Positions 16,088-26,600 of a stretch of DNA of 56,150 nucleotides are shown here, in pieces. Each line of letters begins with the position of its first letter. Position 1 is the stretch's first letter. This DNA is from CAZABP01 sp964483245 (lineage in GTDB: Bacteria > Planctomycetota > UBA1135 > UBA2386). The notes beneath the pieces are model-generated. The model was not told where the DNA came from. It made no database searches and saw only the letters and a list, made by a program, of their open reading frames with translations. The DNA lies in assembly GCA_964483245.1 (NCBI GenBank), contig CAZABP010000031.1, positions 1 through 56,150 on the forward strand, in the 5' to 3' direction. Both the position numbers and the translations under genes were made by a program.

Positions 16088-17047
16088 TCACCGCGCCGCG
16101 GGTGTGACCAGCACGCGCCAGCGATGCCCCGCTTCGATCCGGTGCGTCGCCGCGAAGTCCGCCATGTTCAGCGCGAACGCGAGGTTGCCGAGGCTGTTGA
16201 CGTAGGCGAGCGGTGCGCGCTCGGCGACATCCGCGAACGTTGCCACGAACGGCAGCTCGCCGCGGAAGCGGACCTCGTCCTGGCGCGCGATCGTCACCTG
16301 CAACCATGTGCCGGACGTGACGCCGGCCCGTGCGAGCAGCGCACGCGGGATGTTGGTCCAGACGTTGCCGTAGCGGACGTCGAGCACGGGGATCATCCCG
16401 TGCAGCTCGCCGCCCGTGGGTGTCGGCGCGAACGTTGCGTGTTGGTATTCGAGACGGGCCAGCGAGTCCGGCGCGAGCGACGCGCCGACCTGCTCGAACG
16501 TGACCCGGCCCGCCGCCAACAGCGCGGCCGCGTACGAGTAGACATCGCGGCCATGGAACGTCGACGACCACTCAGACCCCGGCAGGCGGAGCTGCGGATC
16601 GATCTCGCGCGCGGCGGTGATCCCGAGATCGTCGGCGATCAGCGTCGACGTGCCGTTGTCGGGGGTCACCAGCAGGTGGCCGGTGGCCGTGCGCACGACG
16701 ACCGACTTGCGCGCCGTGCCGACGCCCGGATCGACGACCGACACGAACACCGTGCCGCTCGGCCAATACGGCATCGTCTGCCGCAGGCGGTACGCCGCCT
16801 CCCAGATGTCGAACGGCGCGATCTCGTGCGACAGGTCGTCGAGCACGAGCTCGGGATCGACCTGGCGTGCGACGCCCTTCATCGCAGCGACGGCGCCATC
16901 GCGCGTGCCGAAGTCGGTCAGGTAGACGACCGCGGCCGGCCCGTGCGCCGTGCCGGGCGCTTCGCAGGCCGCCGCGCCGAACAGCGCCGTCGCGAGCGCG
17001 GACAGGAATCCGGCTGACGGCGAGACGACGCGCGCCCTCGCGGTCAT
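16088..17047 (-). CDS. Exported SAM hydrolase (SAM hydroxide adenosyltransferase, DUF62)
   Basis: 319 aa from the ATG at 17047. After a hydrophobic N-terminal export segment ending in a cysteine (FGAAACEAPG, possible lipoprotein site) comes the full DUF62/SAM_adeno_trans fold: VVYLTDFGTRDGAVAAMKGV, LDDLSHEIAPFDIWEAAYRL, GTVFVSVVDPGVGTARKSVVV, LLVTPDNGTSTLI, FHGRDVYSYAAALLA and YVNSLGNLAFALN. Characterised members split S-adenosylmethionine into adenosine and methionine in the cytosol; a signal or lipoprotein peptide is unusual. It lies 10 bp after the small lipoprotein gene. Family assignment is firm; location and substrate in the envelope are inferred. Confidence 0.88.
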   Translation of the reverse strand: MTARARVVSPSAGFLSALATALFGAAACEAPGTAHGPAAVVYLTDFGTRDGAVAAMKGVARQVDPELVLDDLSHEIAPFDIWEAAYRLRQTMPYWPSGTVFVSVVDPGVGTARKSVVVRTATGHLLVTPDNGTSTLIADDLGITAAREIDPQLRLPGSEWSSTFHGRDVYSYAAALLAAGRVTFEQVGASLAPDSLARLEYQHATFAPTPTGGELHGMIPVLDVRYGNVWTNIPRALLARAGVTSGTWLQVTIARQDEVRFRGELPFVATFADVAERAPLAYVNSLGNLAFALNMADFAATHRIEAGHRWRVLVTPAAR

Positions 17048-17057
17048 CGCCAGGGGC

Positions 17058-17477
17058 TCACTTGCGGAACACGAGCTCCATCGTCTGACCACCCTCCTCC
17101 TTGCGCAGCGTGATCGTGCCGCCCGAAAGGGTGGCGGTCTCGGTGTCCTGCTTGCCGTCCTTCGTCGTGGTCAACGTCAGCGCATTGCCGTCGAGCTTCC
17201 ACGTGCCGCTGGCCGATTCGTCGGCAAACGGCGGCGCCTTGAACACGAACGACGCCGTGCCGTCCGACTTCAACTCGATCGACCCCTGCATCGCTTCGGT
17301 CATCTTCTCGAACTGCTCCGTCGCCTCCTTCGGGGCGTCCGGCGGCATCTGCTTGCGCATCTGCTCGCGCAGCGCAGCGGTATCGAGCTTGTACGTGCCT
17401 GCGGCGCTGGTGTCACCGCAAGCGGCGACGATCGGGAGCAGGAGGAACAGGACGCTGGAGACGAGGAGCTTGCGCAT
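17058..17477 (-). CDS. Small lipoprotein with lipocalin-like beta-sandwich
   Basis: 139 aa from the ATG at 17477. The N-terminus is a lipoprotein signal with lipobox VAAC (LLLPIVAACGDTS). The mature part has a charged helix (LREQMRKQMPPDAPKEATEQ) followed by beta strands with small turns (GSIELKSDGTASFVF, SGTWKLDGNALTLTT, TLSGGTITLRKEEGG). These resemble small lipocalin-like lipoproteins of unknown role. It is placed between the coupled 351-aa gene and the SAM hydrolase gene on the same strand. Confidence 0.85.
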   Translation of the reverse strand: MRKLLVSSVLFLLLPIVAACGDTSAAGTYKLDTAALREQMRKQMPPDAPKEATEQFEKMTEAMQGSIELKSDGTASFVFKAPPFADESASGTWKLDGNALTLTTTKDGKQDTETATLSGGTITLRKEEGGQTMELVFRK

Positions 17478-17533
17478 CCCGGGAACGATGGCACGAAACG
17501 CCTCTGCGCGCCATTCCGGGCCGCGCCCCGCGG

Positions 17534-18589
17534 TCAGTCGTACTGGTATTCCACCGACCCGACCAACGCGCGCACCACCAGCACCGGCAGCGCACCTTCG
17601 TCCCGCAGCGCGCGCACGAACGCCGCCGCCTCCTCCTGGTTCGGCCCGCGCCCGAGATACCGTTCGAAGCACTCGGTGACGAACGCCTCCTCCTCACCCT
17701 TGCGGAACGGCGGCAGCTTCGCGCGCCCGGAATCCAGGATCACCTTCGCCATGACGGCGCGGACCGGGGTCGGGTCGGCCATCGACTGCAGCGCATTGCG
17801 CATGTTGCGCAACTCCTCGTAGGTCGGCTGCCGCTCGAGCAGATCCATGTACAGCGAGCGGATGAACTGGTGATCGGTGCGCGGCCGGCGCCGTTGCAGA
17901 CCCTCGAGATACGCCGGCGACGTCAGCCATTCGACCAACAGCGGGAAGAACTGCCGCGGATCGGCATGCACGCGGTCGACGACCAACTGCTGCGCCGGGT
18001 CCAACCCACGCCCGAACAACCGCCGGTGGTGGCGCTGCACCAGGTGCCGTGTGCAGGCCGGGTGCGCCAGCACGATCTTGACGAAGTCCGCCTGGCTCCC
18101 GCCGCTTTGTCCGAGCAGCTTGGTCGGCTTGCCGTCGTACATCTGCTTGCCCGCTTCGAGCACCTTCTTCACCGCGGGCTCCTGCACGGTCAGCCCGAAG
18201 CACTGCTCGAGCACGACGGTCACGAACGTGTCGTTGCCCGGATTGCGCAGCGAAAAGCTGGTCGACAGCAGGATCTCGGCCAGCAGGTCGTGCGCGGTCA
18301 TCTTGCCGGCCTGCAGCCGCTCGGGCGCCTGCACGATCGCCCGGGTCAGCGGGCGGAAGTTGTCGATCAGCAGGAAGTAGAACAGCTCCTCCTCGACCCA
18401 GACCTGCATCGCCTCGAGCGTGCCGAGCATGCGTGGTGCGACGAGCCGCACCGGCGCCTCGAGATACGTGCGCCGCTCGGCCGGACTCGGCGTGCGGTGC
18501 AGCACGTCGGCGGACAGCCGGCGCAGATAGCGTTCGTCGGTCTTCGGATCGTCGGTGCGCACGACGCGCGCAGGATACGGCGGAATCAC
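17534..18589 (-). CDS. Unrecognised protein translationally coupled to a metallopeptidase gene
   Basis: 351 aa from a GTG at 18589 that overlaps the TGA of the upstream gene by 4 bp (GTGA), which fixes the start and implies coupled translation. No signal peptide. It is mostly helical, with repeated segments such as YLRRLSADVLHRTPSPAERR, LLAEILLSTSFSLRNPG, DFVKIVLAHPACTRHLV and ECFERYLGRGPNQEE. The RRLFGRGLDP and FLTSPAYLEG-like stretches recall the planctomycete DUF1549/DUF1553-type proteins, but similarity is weak and I make no functional call. Confidence 0.72.
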   Translation of the reverse strand: MIPPYPARVVRTDDPKTDERYLRRLSADVLHRTPSPAERRTYLEAPVRLVAPRMLGTLEAMQVWVEEELFYFLLIDNFRPLTRAIVQAPERLQAGKMTAHDLLAEILLSTSFSLRNPGNDTFVTVVLEQCFGLTVQEPAVKKVLEAGKQMYDGKPTKLLGQSGGSQADFVKIVLAHPACTRHLVQRHHRRLFGRGLDPAQQLVVDRVHADPRQFFPLLVEWLTSPAYLEGLQRRRPRTDHQFIRSLYMDLLERQPTYEELRNMRNALQSMADPTPVRAVMAKVILDSGRAKLPPFRKGEEEAFVTECFERYLGRGPNQEEAAAFVRALRDEGALPVLVVRALVGSVEYQYD

Positions 18590-21500
18590 CGGGTCAGTGT
18601 CGTGCGCCGCCAGCGCCGCGCCCACATCTCGGCGGCGCCGACGAGACCGACGCCCGGGCGGGTCTTCTGCGCGCTGCGCAGGATGCCGTGCCCGTCGGCG
18701 AACAGCAGCCAGCCATCCTCGACGAACGGCTCCTTGCGGCGTGCCTCCAGCAGCACGACGCGCCCGCTGTACGGCTTGCAGACCTGATCCAGCTTGGCGC
18801 GCACCAGTGCCGACAGCCCGGCCGGCACGACCAGCACCCAGCGCTGCGGATAGCGCGCCTGGTCTCCGAACGCCGGCGCGAAGTCGTCGAGGTAGCGCTG
18901 CACGAGCGACGGCAGCCGCTCCGCTTCGGCCGGTGGCGGCAGCCACAGCAGCAGCGAACCCTGCTCGCTGTACGGCACGTCGAGCGCAGCCCGGTGGACG
19001 ATCCGTGCCCACTCACCCGGTTCCGGTTCGAGCAGCGCGACGCCACCCGGGTCGGTGCCGCCGATGCGCTCTTCGAGCACCTGCACGGTCGGCTCCTGCA
19101 ACCGGACCGCCCCCTGTCCCATCGCGAAGCCGATCGCTCCCTCGATCGGCGCGCCATCAGGGGTGGCGTACGTGAACCGATGCTCGCCGTTGACGTGCAC
19201 GTGCACGCACGGGCCCGCGATCCGCAGTTCGAGATCGAACCACGACGACGGCTGCTCGAACTCCACGTCGGTCCCGGGATGCGAGCCGGGCAGCCGCCCG
19301 CCGCGGCTGCGCAGCCCGTCGATCCGCAGCGAGACCTTGTCGGTCTTGCCGGCATCCTCGGAGCGGCCGATCGAGTACAGGAAGTTCCCCGCCGAGAAGC
19401 GCAGCCGCAGATTGCGATCGCGACGCTGCAGCCCGAGCACGACGCACCCGGACACGAACGACGTCGTGAAGTGCACGCGCGTGCGCAGCACGTAGCGTCC
19501 GGCGCGGAACGACTCCTGGCTGCGCACGAACGCATGCCGCTGGTGCGCGGCGCGGTCGAGCAGACCGGTCTGATCCCGTGGGCGCGAACGCCCGACGTGC
19601 AGGTCGGAGTGGTCCTGGAACCACAGGTCGCGCACCCGCCGCTCCTCGTAGTCGGTCAGCCCATCCTCGATCCAGCCGAACGTGCCTAGCGCGCGCGGCT
19701 GCGCCGGCCGCGGAAACCAGAGGTTCGACGTGCTGCCGCGCGCGGGCAGCGGCGCCGTGCCGAGCGCCGCCGCGAGCTGGTCGTGCCGGTCGGCGAGCAC
19801 CGCCGCCGCATGCACGCGTCCGCCGGCACCGTGCGCGTCCGCCAGCTCCGCGAGCAGCGCGAGCAGTGCGCGCGTGCGCGGCAGCGCACCGAGGAACGGT
19901 GCCGCCTCGACCTGCGGGGCGCCGCGCGTTCCGCCGAGTCGCGCATTCTCGTGGCGCACGGCCCACGCCGCGTCCCGTTGTCCGAGGCCGTGCAACAGTT
20001 CCGCCAGCAGACGCATGTCCGGCACGCTCCACTCGTCGGTCCGGATCGACCACAGCAGCGCCGCTGCCGCCGGCGCCGCCTTGCCATGTTCTGCCAACAG
20101 CCGGCCGGCCCGGCGCGCATGGTCCTGCCCGAACCAAGGCTCCGCGCGCGCGCGCGACCACGTGAACGTCTCCTCGTCGAGCACGAGCGGCCGGCGGTCC
20201 GGCCCGCGCAGCCCGCGGAGGTAGCGCGACATCCACGGCGCCTTCTCCCGGTCACCCCAGGCGAAGTCGTAGCAGCCGCGCAGGAACGCCTCGAACCCGG
20301 CGCAGAACGCGTCCAGATTCTCGGGACGCCCCTGCTTGCCGTCGCAGAAGTGCTTCTCGAAGAACGCCAACGGCTGCTCGCGGCCGGCGCGCGCGTGCCG
20401 CAGGAAGCGTTCGAGCGCATCCGCGAACAGCGGCTGCCCGTCCGGCGCCCAGAACCGCAGGTAGCTGAACAGCGCATACCCGGCCGAGTAGTTGTCGCGG
20501 TAGTCGTCGATCGTCCCCTCGATCAACTCCTGCAGCTTGTCCTTGCGGCCGTAACCCTTGACGAACGGCTCCTGCGCGGCCCACGGATCGAGATGCGGCT
20601 CCGCAAACTGCGGATCGGGTGCCGCGCCGTACGCCTTGCCGGTCCACACCGCGCGCCCTTCGACCGCCCACGACGGCAGGAACGGCAGCAGCGTGCCATC
20701 GAAGCGGTGCGTCAGCTCGTGCGTCAGGCCGCGGCCCAGGTCTTCGATCGTGCTCCAGTGGAACTGCAGATGCGTGACGTGTCCGGCCTGGAATCCACCG
20801 GCCCACCAGAACGGGGAATCCTCCGCTTCGAGGTCGTCCGCGTCCGGCACGATCCGCACCAGGCCGGGCTGCTGCAGGAACGGATCCTTGCCGAACCACG
20901 CGACGAGCCGCGCGTGGTGCAGCTCGACCGTCTGCGCCGCGCCGAGCAACGTCTCGTAACCGCAGGTCGTCTCGATGACGTAGCGCCCGTTCGGCGAGAC
21001 GGCGACGCCCGGATTCGCCCAGCTCGCGTGCGAGCGCGTGAACGACAGTTGCTCGGCCGGGGTCAGCGCCAGCAGCTCGTCGACCGTCAGCGGGCCGGTG
21101 ACGTCGTCGCCGGCCGGCTTGCGCTCGCGCAGCCGCTGGCGCACCTGGCGCGCCTGCCGGGCGAGGTCGCCGACCTCCGGTGGTGGGGGACCCTCGAGAT
21201 CCTTGAACTCTGCCTGCGCCGCGAGCCCGGTCAGGCAGCGCGCCGCGCGCAGCGCTGCATCCAATGGGTCCAGCCCGGTCGCGGGAGCATCGCCGTTGCT
21301 CCCCTTCGCCGCCGCTGCCGCCGCGGCGCTCTGATCCATCAGCGACTTCAGCGCCGCGAGCACCGTGGCGTGATCCGGCGGCAGCCGCTCGATCGCCGCG
21401 CGCCATGGCTCCTGCATCGAAGTCAGCAGCGCCGGGGATTCCTGCAGCAACGGCAACGCAGTCGCCGCCGCCCAGCGGGCCAGCGCGTCGTTGCCGAGCG

Positions 21501-21963
21501 TGCCGCTCCCCTTCGGCTTCAGCTTCTCGGCGAAGCGCAGCAGCTCGGCTGCTGCGTCGGCGCGTGCCTGCGCCAAGCGGACGGCAGCCGCGGCATCCGG
21601 TCCGAACAGCTCCTGCTGTGCGCGATCGAGCTTGAGCCTGCCCTTGGCATCGGCGAGCAGCGCCGCCAGCGAATGCGCCCACAGCGCGCGCGCCGCCGGG
21701 TCCTCGCCGGACGCGCGCAGCAGCGCGAGCTGCAGCTCGCGCGACGCCGGGTGCATCGACTGCGCGCGCAAGTAGTGCTCCGCAGCGGCTGCGTGGTCAC
21801 CCGCCTCGAACATCGCATCGCCGAGCCGGCGCGCGACGCCGGCCGGCTCCTCCGGTGCCGGGTCATGGGTCCAGGTCGGAGCCGGGCCGGGGACCTGCGC
21901 CGGCAGCAGCGTGGCCAGCAACAGCGTGGCCAGCAACAGCGGGAGGGACCAGTTCAGGCGCAC
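18586..21963 (-). CDS. Large exported gluzincin-type metallopeptidase with TPR and concanavalin-like parts
   Basis: 1125 aa from a GTG at 21963, with a signal peptide (LPLLLATLLLATLLPAQ). Residues 40-130 look like TPR helices (DAMFEAGDHAAAAEHYLRAQ). A zinc-peptidase motif HELTH occurs at about residue 415 (GRGLTHELTHRFDG), with downstream VEGRAVW as possible third-ligand Glu region. Around residues 780-960 is a beta-rich concanavalin-like region (YVLRTRVHFTTSFVSG, WFDLELRIAGPCVHVHVNG) followed by an alpha/beta C-terminal piece. It probably hydrolyses proteins outside the cytoplasm. It follows the DUF1570-type peptidase gene by 16 bp and overlaps the next gene by 4 bp, giving a tight cluster. 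Confidence 0.82.
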   Translation of the reverse strand: MRLNWSLPLLLATLLLATLLPAQVPGPAPTWTHDPAPEEPAGVARRLGDAMFEAGDHAAAAEHYLRAQSMHPASRELQLALLRASGEDPAARALWAHSLAALLADAKGRLKLDRAQQELFGPDAAAAVRLAQARADAAAELLRFAEKLKPKGSGTLGNDALARWAAATALPLLQESPALLTSMQEPWRAAIERLPPDHATVLAALKSLMDQSAAAAAAAKGSNGDAPATGLDPLDAALRAARCLTGLAAQAEFKDLEGPPPPEVGDLARQARQVRQRLRERKPAGDDVTGPLTVDELLALTPAEQLSFTRSHASWANPGVAVSPNGRYVIETTCGYETLLGAAQTVELHHARLVAWFGKDPFLQQPGLVRIVPDADDLEAEDSPFWWAGGFQAGHVTHLQFHWSTIEDLGRGLTHELTHRFDGTLLPFLPSWAVEGRAVWTGKAYGAAPDPQFAEPHLDPWAAQEPFVKGYGRKDKLQELIEGTIDDYRDNYSAGYALFSYLRFWAPDGQPLFADALERFLRHARAGREQPLAFFEKHFCDGKQGRPENLDAFCAGFEAFLRGCYDFAWGDREKAPWMSRYLRGLRGPDRRPLVLDEETFTWSRARAEPWFGQDHARRAGRLLAEHGKAAPAAAALLWSIRTDEWSVPDMRLLAELLHGLGQRDAAWAVRHENARLGGTRGAPQVEAAPFLGALPRTRALLALLAELADAHGAGGRVHAAAVLADRHDQLAAALGTAPLPARGSTSNLWFPRPAQPRALGTFGWIEDGLTDYEERRVRDLWFQDHSDLHVGRSRPRDQTGLLDRAAHQRHAFVRSQESFRAGRYVLRTRVHFTTSFVSGCVVLGLQRRDRNLRLRFSAGNFLYSIGRSEDAGKTDKVSLRIDGLRSRGGRLPGSHPGTDVEFEQPSSWFDLELRIAGPCVHVHVNGEHRFTYATPDGAPIEGAIGFAMGQGAVRLQEPTVQVLEERIGGTDPGGVALLEPEPGEWARIVHRAALDVPYSEQGSLLLWLPPPAEAERLPSLVQRYLDDFAPAFGDQARYPQRWVLVVPAGLSALVRAKLDQVCKPYSGRVVLLEARRKEPFVEDGWLLFADGHGILRSAQKTRPGVGLVGAAEMWARRWRRTTLTR

Positions 21964-21979
21964 GCGGAGCGGACGACCG

Positions 21980-23566
21980 TCAGTACTTCTTCATCGCCTC
22001 GATCCACGCCTGCTCGAGCGCGTCGAAGTCGATGTTCGCGAACGCCGCCTCGAATGCCTCCTCCTGGATCTCGTCGGTGTAGGCCATGATCCAGTCCTTC
22101 GGCGCGTCGTCCGGCATCTTCTCCATCCGCTTCTTGGTCGCGGCGCGCAGCGCGTTGATGTAGTTGGTCGGGATCGCCGCCCAAGCCTCGTTGCGCCCCT
22201 TCTCCTTCTTGCGCTCCTGCTCGAGGAAGTAGCAGAAGGCCCAGCCGATCGCGTAGTTCTGCAGCGCGCTCATGCCGTAGAACTCGCCCTGCGACATCTT
22301 GACGACGGAACGCAGATCCGGCCAAGCCTTCTGCTTCTGCATCAGCTTGATCCACTTCATCCGGAACTTGTTCTTGTCGATGCGCTGGATCTCCTGCTTG
22401 CGCCGGTCCACCTCGGCGCCGCCGAACACCTCGCCGTAGCCTTCGTTGAACCACGACGTCGGCGGCACCATGCCGTTGCTGTAGTGCAGGTACTGGTGCA
22501 TCGCCTCGTGGTACATGACGGCGACCGGGTCGACCTCCTTGAGCCACGGGCGCACCTTCGGGATCGCGCGCCCCGGCTCGAACAGCACCAGCTCTTCGTC
22601 GAGCGGGCTCCAGTAGCCGCCGGTGCCGTCGGGGGCGCCGTAATCGAGGTAGTCGTCGTAGCTGGCGCAGATCCGCACCGCCGAGACCGTGGTGACCGGC
22701 TCGAGCGGCGGAAGGTGCTTCTCGTACTCCTTGCGCATCACCTCCAGATCGATCAACACGTCCTGGATCAGCTTCTTGTTGGTCGAGTTGGTGATCAGGA
22801 TGAAGTTCTCGGTGTCGTGCGCGGTCCAGCCCTTGACCAGGCGGGAGCGGACCCGACGGCGACGGTCGAGGTCACGTAGCGCGCTCCCCTCGTACGGATC
22901 CGGGCCGGTGCGCGCGGTGGTGCCTGGCGCGAACCGCTCCAGCGTCTGCACGCATTTCGAGATCAGGTCTTCGAACGGCCCCACGCCGGGCCCGAGCACG
23001 ACCACACCGAAGATCTCCTGCTCGTCCTCGACGCTGAACGTGCGGATGATCGGGTAGTCGCGATCCTCCCAGCGCGCCTCGTTGAACGCCGTGCCGCGGA
23101 TTTCGGCGATGTCGTACTTGGCACCGATCCGGCACTTGGGTGCGCGTTTGAGCGTCGACTTGCCGAGGTCGTGCTTCCAGCTGCGGTGCTTGAGGAACTC
23201 GCTCAGCGTCGTGCCTGCGTTGAGATGCTCCTTGGACTGCTCGCCGAACGACTTGCCACGCTCCTCCTCTTTCTCCTGCTCCTCCTTGCTGCCGGTCGTC
23301 GGTCCCTGCGACTTGCGGATCCTGACGACCAGCAGCGTCAGCTCCTGCTCCCCTTTGAGGAAGCGGTCGGGCGACTCGAACTTGCCGGCGAACTTGGCGA
23401 GGATCTGCTCCTCGTGCGGCTCGCGCGGTTGCGCCTTCAGGAACCGCGGGAGCCGGATCGAGAAGCCATTGACGTCGTCGTCGTGCAACCAGGTCGACTG
23501 CGCCGGCAGCGTTGCTGCGGCGATCCAGCCGAGGGCCAGAACGAGGGAGATGGAACGGATGCGCAT
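21980..23566 (-). CDS. Exported DUF1570-type zinc metallopeptidase
   Basis: 528 aa from the ATG at 23566 (MRIRSISLVLALGWIAAATLPAQ signal). The C-terminal half has the HEAMH motif at about residue 350 (YHEAMHQYLHY) followed by WFNEGYGEVFGGAE, which supplies a plausible third zinc ligand Glu, as in DUF1570/gluzincin-like peptidases. The N-terminal half (20-240) is an independent alpha/beta domain with a strongly charged stretch (SKEEQEKEEERGKSFGE). It lies immediately upstream of a second HExxH protein on the same strand; the pair may act on related substrates. Confidence 0.85.
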   Translation of the reverse strand: MRIRSISLVLALGWIAAATLPAQSTWLHDDDVNGFSIRLPRFLKAQPREPHEEQILAKFAGKFESPDRFLKGEQELTLLVVRIRKSQGPTTGSKEEQEKEEERGKSFGEQSKEHLNAGTTLSEFLKHRSWKHDLGKSTLKRAPKCRIGAKYDIAEIRGTAFNEARWEDRDYPIIRTFSVEDEQEIFGVVVLGPGVGPFEDLISKCVQTLERFAPGTTARTGPDPYEGSALRDLDRRRRVRSRLVKGWTAHDTENFILITNSTNKKLIQDVLIDLEVMRKEYEKHLPPLEPVTTVSAVRICASYDDYLDYGAPDGTGGYWSPLDEELVLFEPGRAIPKVRPWLKEVDPVAVMYHEAMHQYLHYSNGMVPPTSWFNEGYGEVFGGAEVDRRKQEIQRIDKNKFRMKWIKLMQKQKAWPDLRSVVKMSQGEFYGMSALQNYAIGWAFCYFLEQERKKEKGRNEAWAAIPTNYINALRAATKKRMEKMPDDAPKDWIMAYTDEIQEEAFEAAFANIDFDALEQAWIEAMKKY

Positions 23567-23637
23567 GGCCAGCCTTGCCTGATCGGGTTCCCGTACGGGG
23601 CGACAGAGTAGCCAACCTCCGTCGGGGCCGGCCATCC

Positions 23638-23659
23638 CCGGGCCGGGAACGACGCCCGG
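23638..23659 (-). terminator. Weak hairpin downstream of first ELWxxDGT gene
   Basis: CCGGGC / GCCCGG, 6-bp stem with a 10-nt loop, about 19 nt after the stop of the gene ending at 23678. There is no T-run, so this is only a weak candidate. Confidence 0.35.
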
Positions 23660-23677
23660 AGCAGCGGGGACCGTCGA

Positions 23678-26600
23678 TCAGTCCCCGATCACGAGCTGGA
23701 CCGGATTGCTCAGCGCCAGGTACTGGAACCACGCCCCGCCCGGATCAGCGACCAGCGCCTGCGCCGTCGCGTGCAGCCCGAGCAGCGCGGGCGCATTCGG
23801 CAGTGGCAGCGGCTGGGTCGCGACGCCGCTCGCGTCCGTCGTCAGCGGGAACACCAGCAACTGCGCCGGCGCCACGTACAGCGTGCAGCCGCTGCCGATC
23901 GCGAGCGGACTCGGGCCGGCACCGACCCAGATCGCCGCGGCAGAGCTCGGGCGCGCGTCGAGCACGCGCAGCAGGAACGACGGGGAGTTCAGGATCGGCG
24001 TCGTGCCGGTCAACCGCGGGATCCTGCCACCGGTGCCCGGGCAGCCGGTGCCGTACTCCTCGGTGTAGCCGGCCCCGATCGACACGAGATCCAACAGGAA
24101 CGGCTCCTCGCCGACTCCAGGTCCGATCGCGCGGAACAGCGCGCGCGCGCCGACCGTGCGGAACCCGGCCGGATTGCTGCTGGCGGCGCCGGGCAGCAGA
24201 TCCTGGACGAGCTGCGTGCGACCGGCCGTGCCGTCGCTGACCCAGAGCTCGTAGCCGGTGCTGCCGTCGGTGCCGGCGAACGCGACCCGGTTCGCGCCGA
24301 CCGGCATCAGCGGGCCGCTGACTCCGGACGGTGGCCCCGGCCAGAGATCGGCGACCCGGACCGTGCCCGCAGCGGTGCCGTTGCTGCTCCAGAGCTCGCG
24401 ACCGCTGCCGGTCGCCGGTGTCCCGTCGAACGCCGTGAACAGCACGCGTCCTTCCAACGCGATCAGGTGCTCCGGCGAGGAGTCCGGGATCCCCGGATGG
24501 ATGTCCCGCAACAGCTGCGTACCGGCCGCCGTACCGTCGCTGACCCACAACTCGCGCCCGGTGCCGAGCGTGTCGCGCCCGTCCAGCGCCGCGAACAGCA
24601 CACGGCCGTTGGGCGCCACCGTGAAGCCACTGGGATCACTGCCCGGATTGGTCGGCGTGCCCGGGAACACGTCGCGCACGAGCTGCGTGCCGCCGACCGT
24701 GCCGTCCGAGCGCCACGGTTCGACGCCGTGCACGCCGTCGTCGGCGCGGAACCAGAGCCGCCCGCCCGCTTCGCGCAGCTCGCTCGGCTGTGAGCCGGGC
24801 GGGCCGGAGCGGATGTCCGCGACCCGCACCGTCCCGGCCGCAGTTCCATTGCTGCGCCACAGCTCGACGCCGCTGGTGCCATCGTCGGCCGCGAAGAACA
24901 GCTGATCCGTGACCACCGTCAGCGAGGTCGGGTTCGAGCTGCCGCTGCCGGCGCGGATGTTGGCGACGAGGACCGTGCCGTTCGCGGTCCCGTCGGTGCG
25001 CCACAGCTCCGTGCCGCTCGCGAGGTCGGTGGCGCGGAAGTAGACGTGCCCGCCGAGGCGCACCAGGTGCTCCGGCGCCGAGCTGGCGATGCCGGCAGCG
25101 ATGTCCTTCAGCAGCATCGTCCCGTTCGTGGTGCCGTCGGTGATCCACAGCTCGAGTCCGCTCGCCGGCTCGAGCGCGCGGAACAGGACCCGATCGCCCA
25201 GACGCACGAACTCGCGCGGCGTGCTGCCGGGCGAGCCGGCGTGGATGTCCTTCAGCAGGACCGTGCCGGCCGCCGTGCCGTCGCTGCGCCAGAGCTCGCT
25301 GCCGTGGATGCCGTCGTCGGCGGCGAACAGCGCGTTTCCGAGCAGCTCGACCGCGGGTGTCGGCGAAGAGCCGGTCGGCTCTGGCGGCCGGACATTGCGC
25401 AGCAGTTGCGTGTTGGCAGACGTGCCGTCGGTGATCCACGGCTCGCTGCCGCGGCCTGGCGCTGCGGAGCCTTCGTCCCCGCGGAACAGCACATGCGTCC
25501 CGTGCCGCGTGAACAGCCCGACCCCGGGCAGCGCGCCGTCGCCGTTCGGATGCAGGTTGCGCAGTTGCGCCGTGCCGCCCACCGTGCCGTCGGTGACCCA
25601 AGGCTCGTTGCCGTCGGCGACCGTGCTGGCGGCGAACACCGCGCGCGCGCCGAGACTCCAGAACAGCGGCAGCGCCGGAGGTTGCAGGATCGATGGGGCC
25701 GGACCTGGCGTCAGGTCGCCGAGCATGACCGTGCCGAGCGCACTCCCGTCCGTCGAGTGCGGCTCACGTCCGTTCGCCGGCGTCGCGGCGGAGAAGACGA
25801 CGCGCGACCCCACGAGCGTGAAGTGCGCGGGATCCGAGCCGTTCGTCCCGATTGCCAGGTCCGCGATCATCCGCGTCCCGGCCGCAGTGCCGTCACTGAA
25901 CCAGGGTTCCACGCCGGTCGTCGGGTCCGCGGCCTGGAAGAACACGAGCGGGCCGATCGTGGTCAGGTATGCGGGGGATGAACCGGACGTGCCGGGCCAG
26001 ATGTCCTTGACCAGCGCCGTGCCGGCCTGCGTGCCATCCGTGCTCCACAGCTCGTTGCCGGTCGCCAACGTGAAAGCGCGGAACAGCAGCTTGTTGCCGA
26101 GCAGGACCGGATACGCCGGCAGGCTGCCCAGCGGGCCCGGCTCGAGGTCGAACACCACACCGGTGTTGGTCGCCGTACCGTCCGACGTGCACCACTCCGT
26201 GCCGCTGATCGTCGTCGTCGCCGTGAAGAACAGCTTGCCGGCGAACGCCAGCAGGTTGTCGGGGTTCGAACCGAACGAACCCGGCTGGAGGTCGCGCACG
26301 ATGCCGGTGCCGTTGGGGGTTCCGTCGGAGACGAACAGCTCCGTGCCGGTCGCGCTCGTGAAGGCAGTGAAGAACAGCTTCCCGGCTGCCGCCGTCAGCC
26401 GCGCCGGGTTGCTCGAGCTGCCGAGGGGAACCACGTCACTCACCAGCGTCGTGCCAGCCGCCGTGCCGTCCGTGCGCCACAGCTCGCGGCCTTCGCCGGT
26501 CGTGAATGCGCTGAAGTAGACGAAGCCGCCGAGCGCCGTGAACGAGGTTGGCGTCGAGCTGCCGGGCCCCGGCTCGATGTCGGCGACGAGCCGGGTGCCG

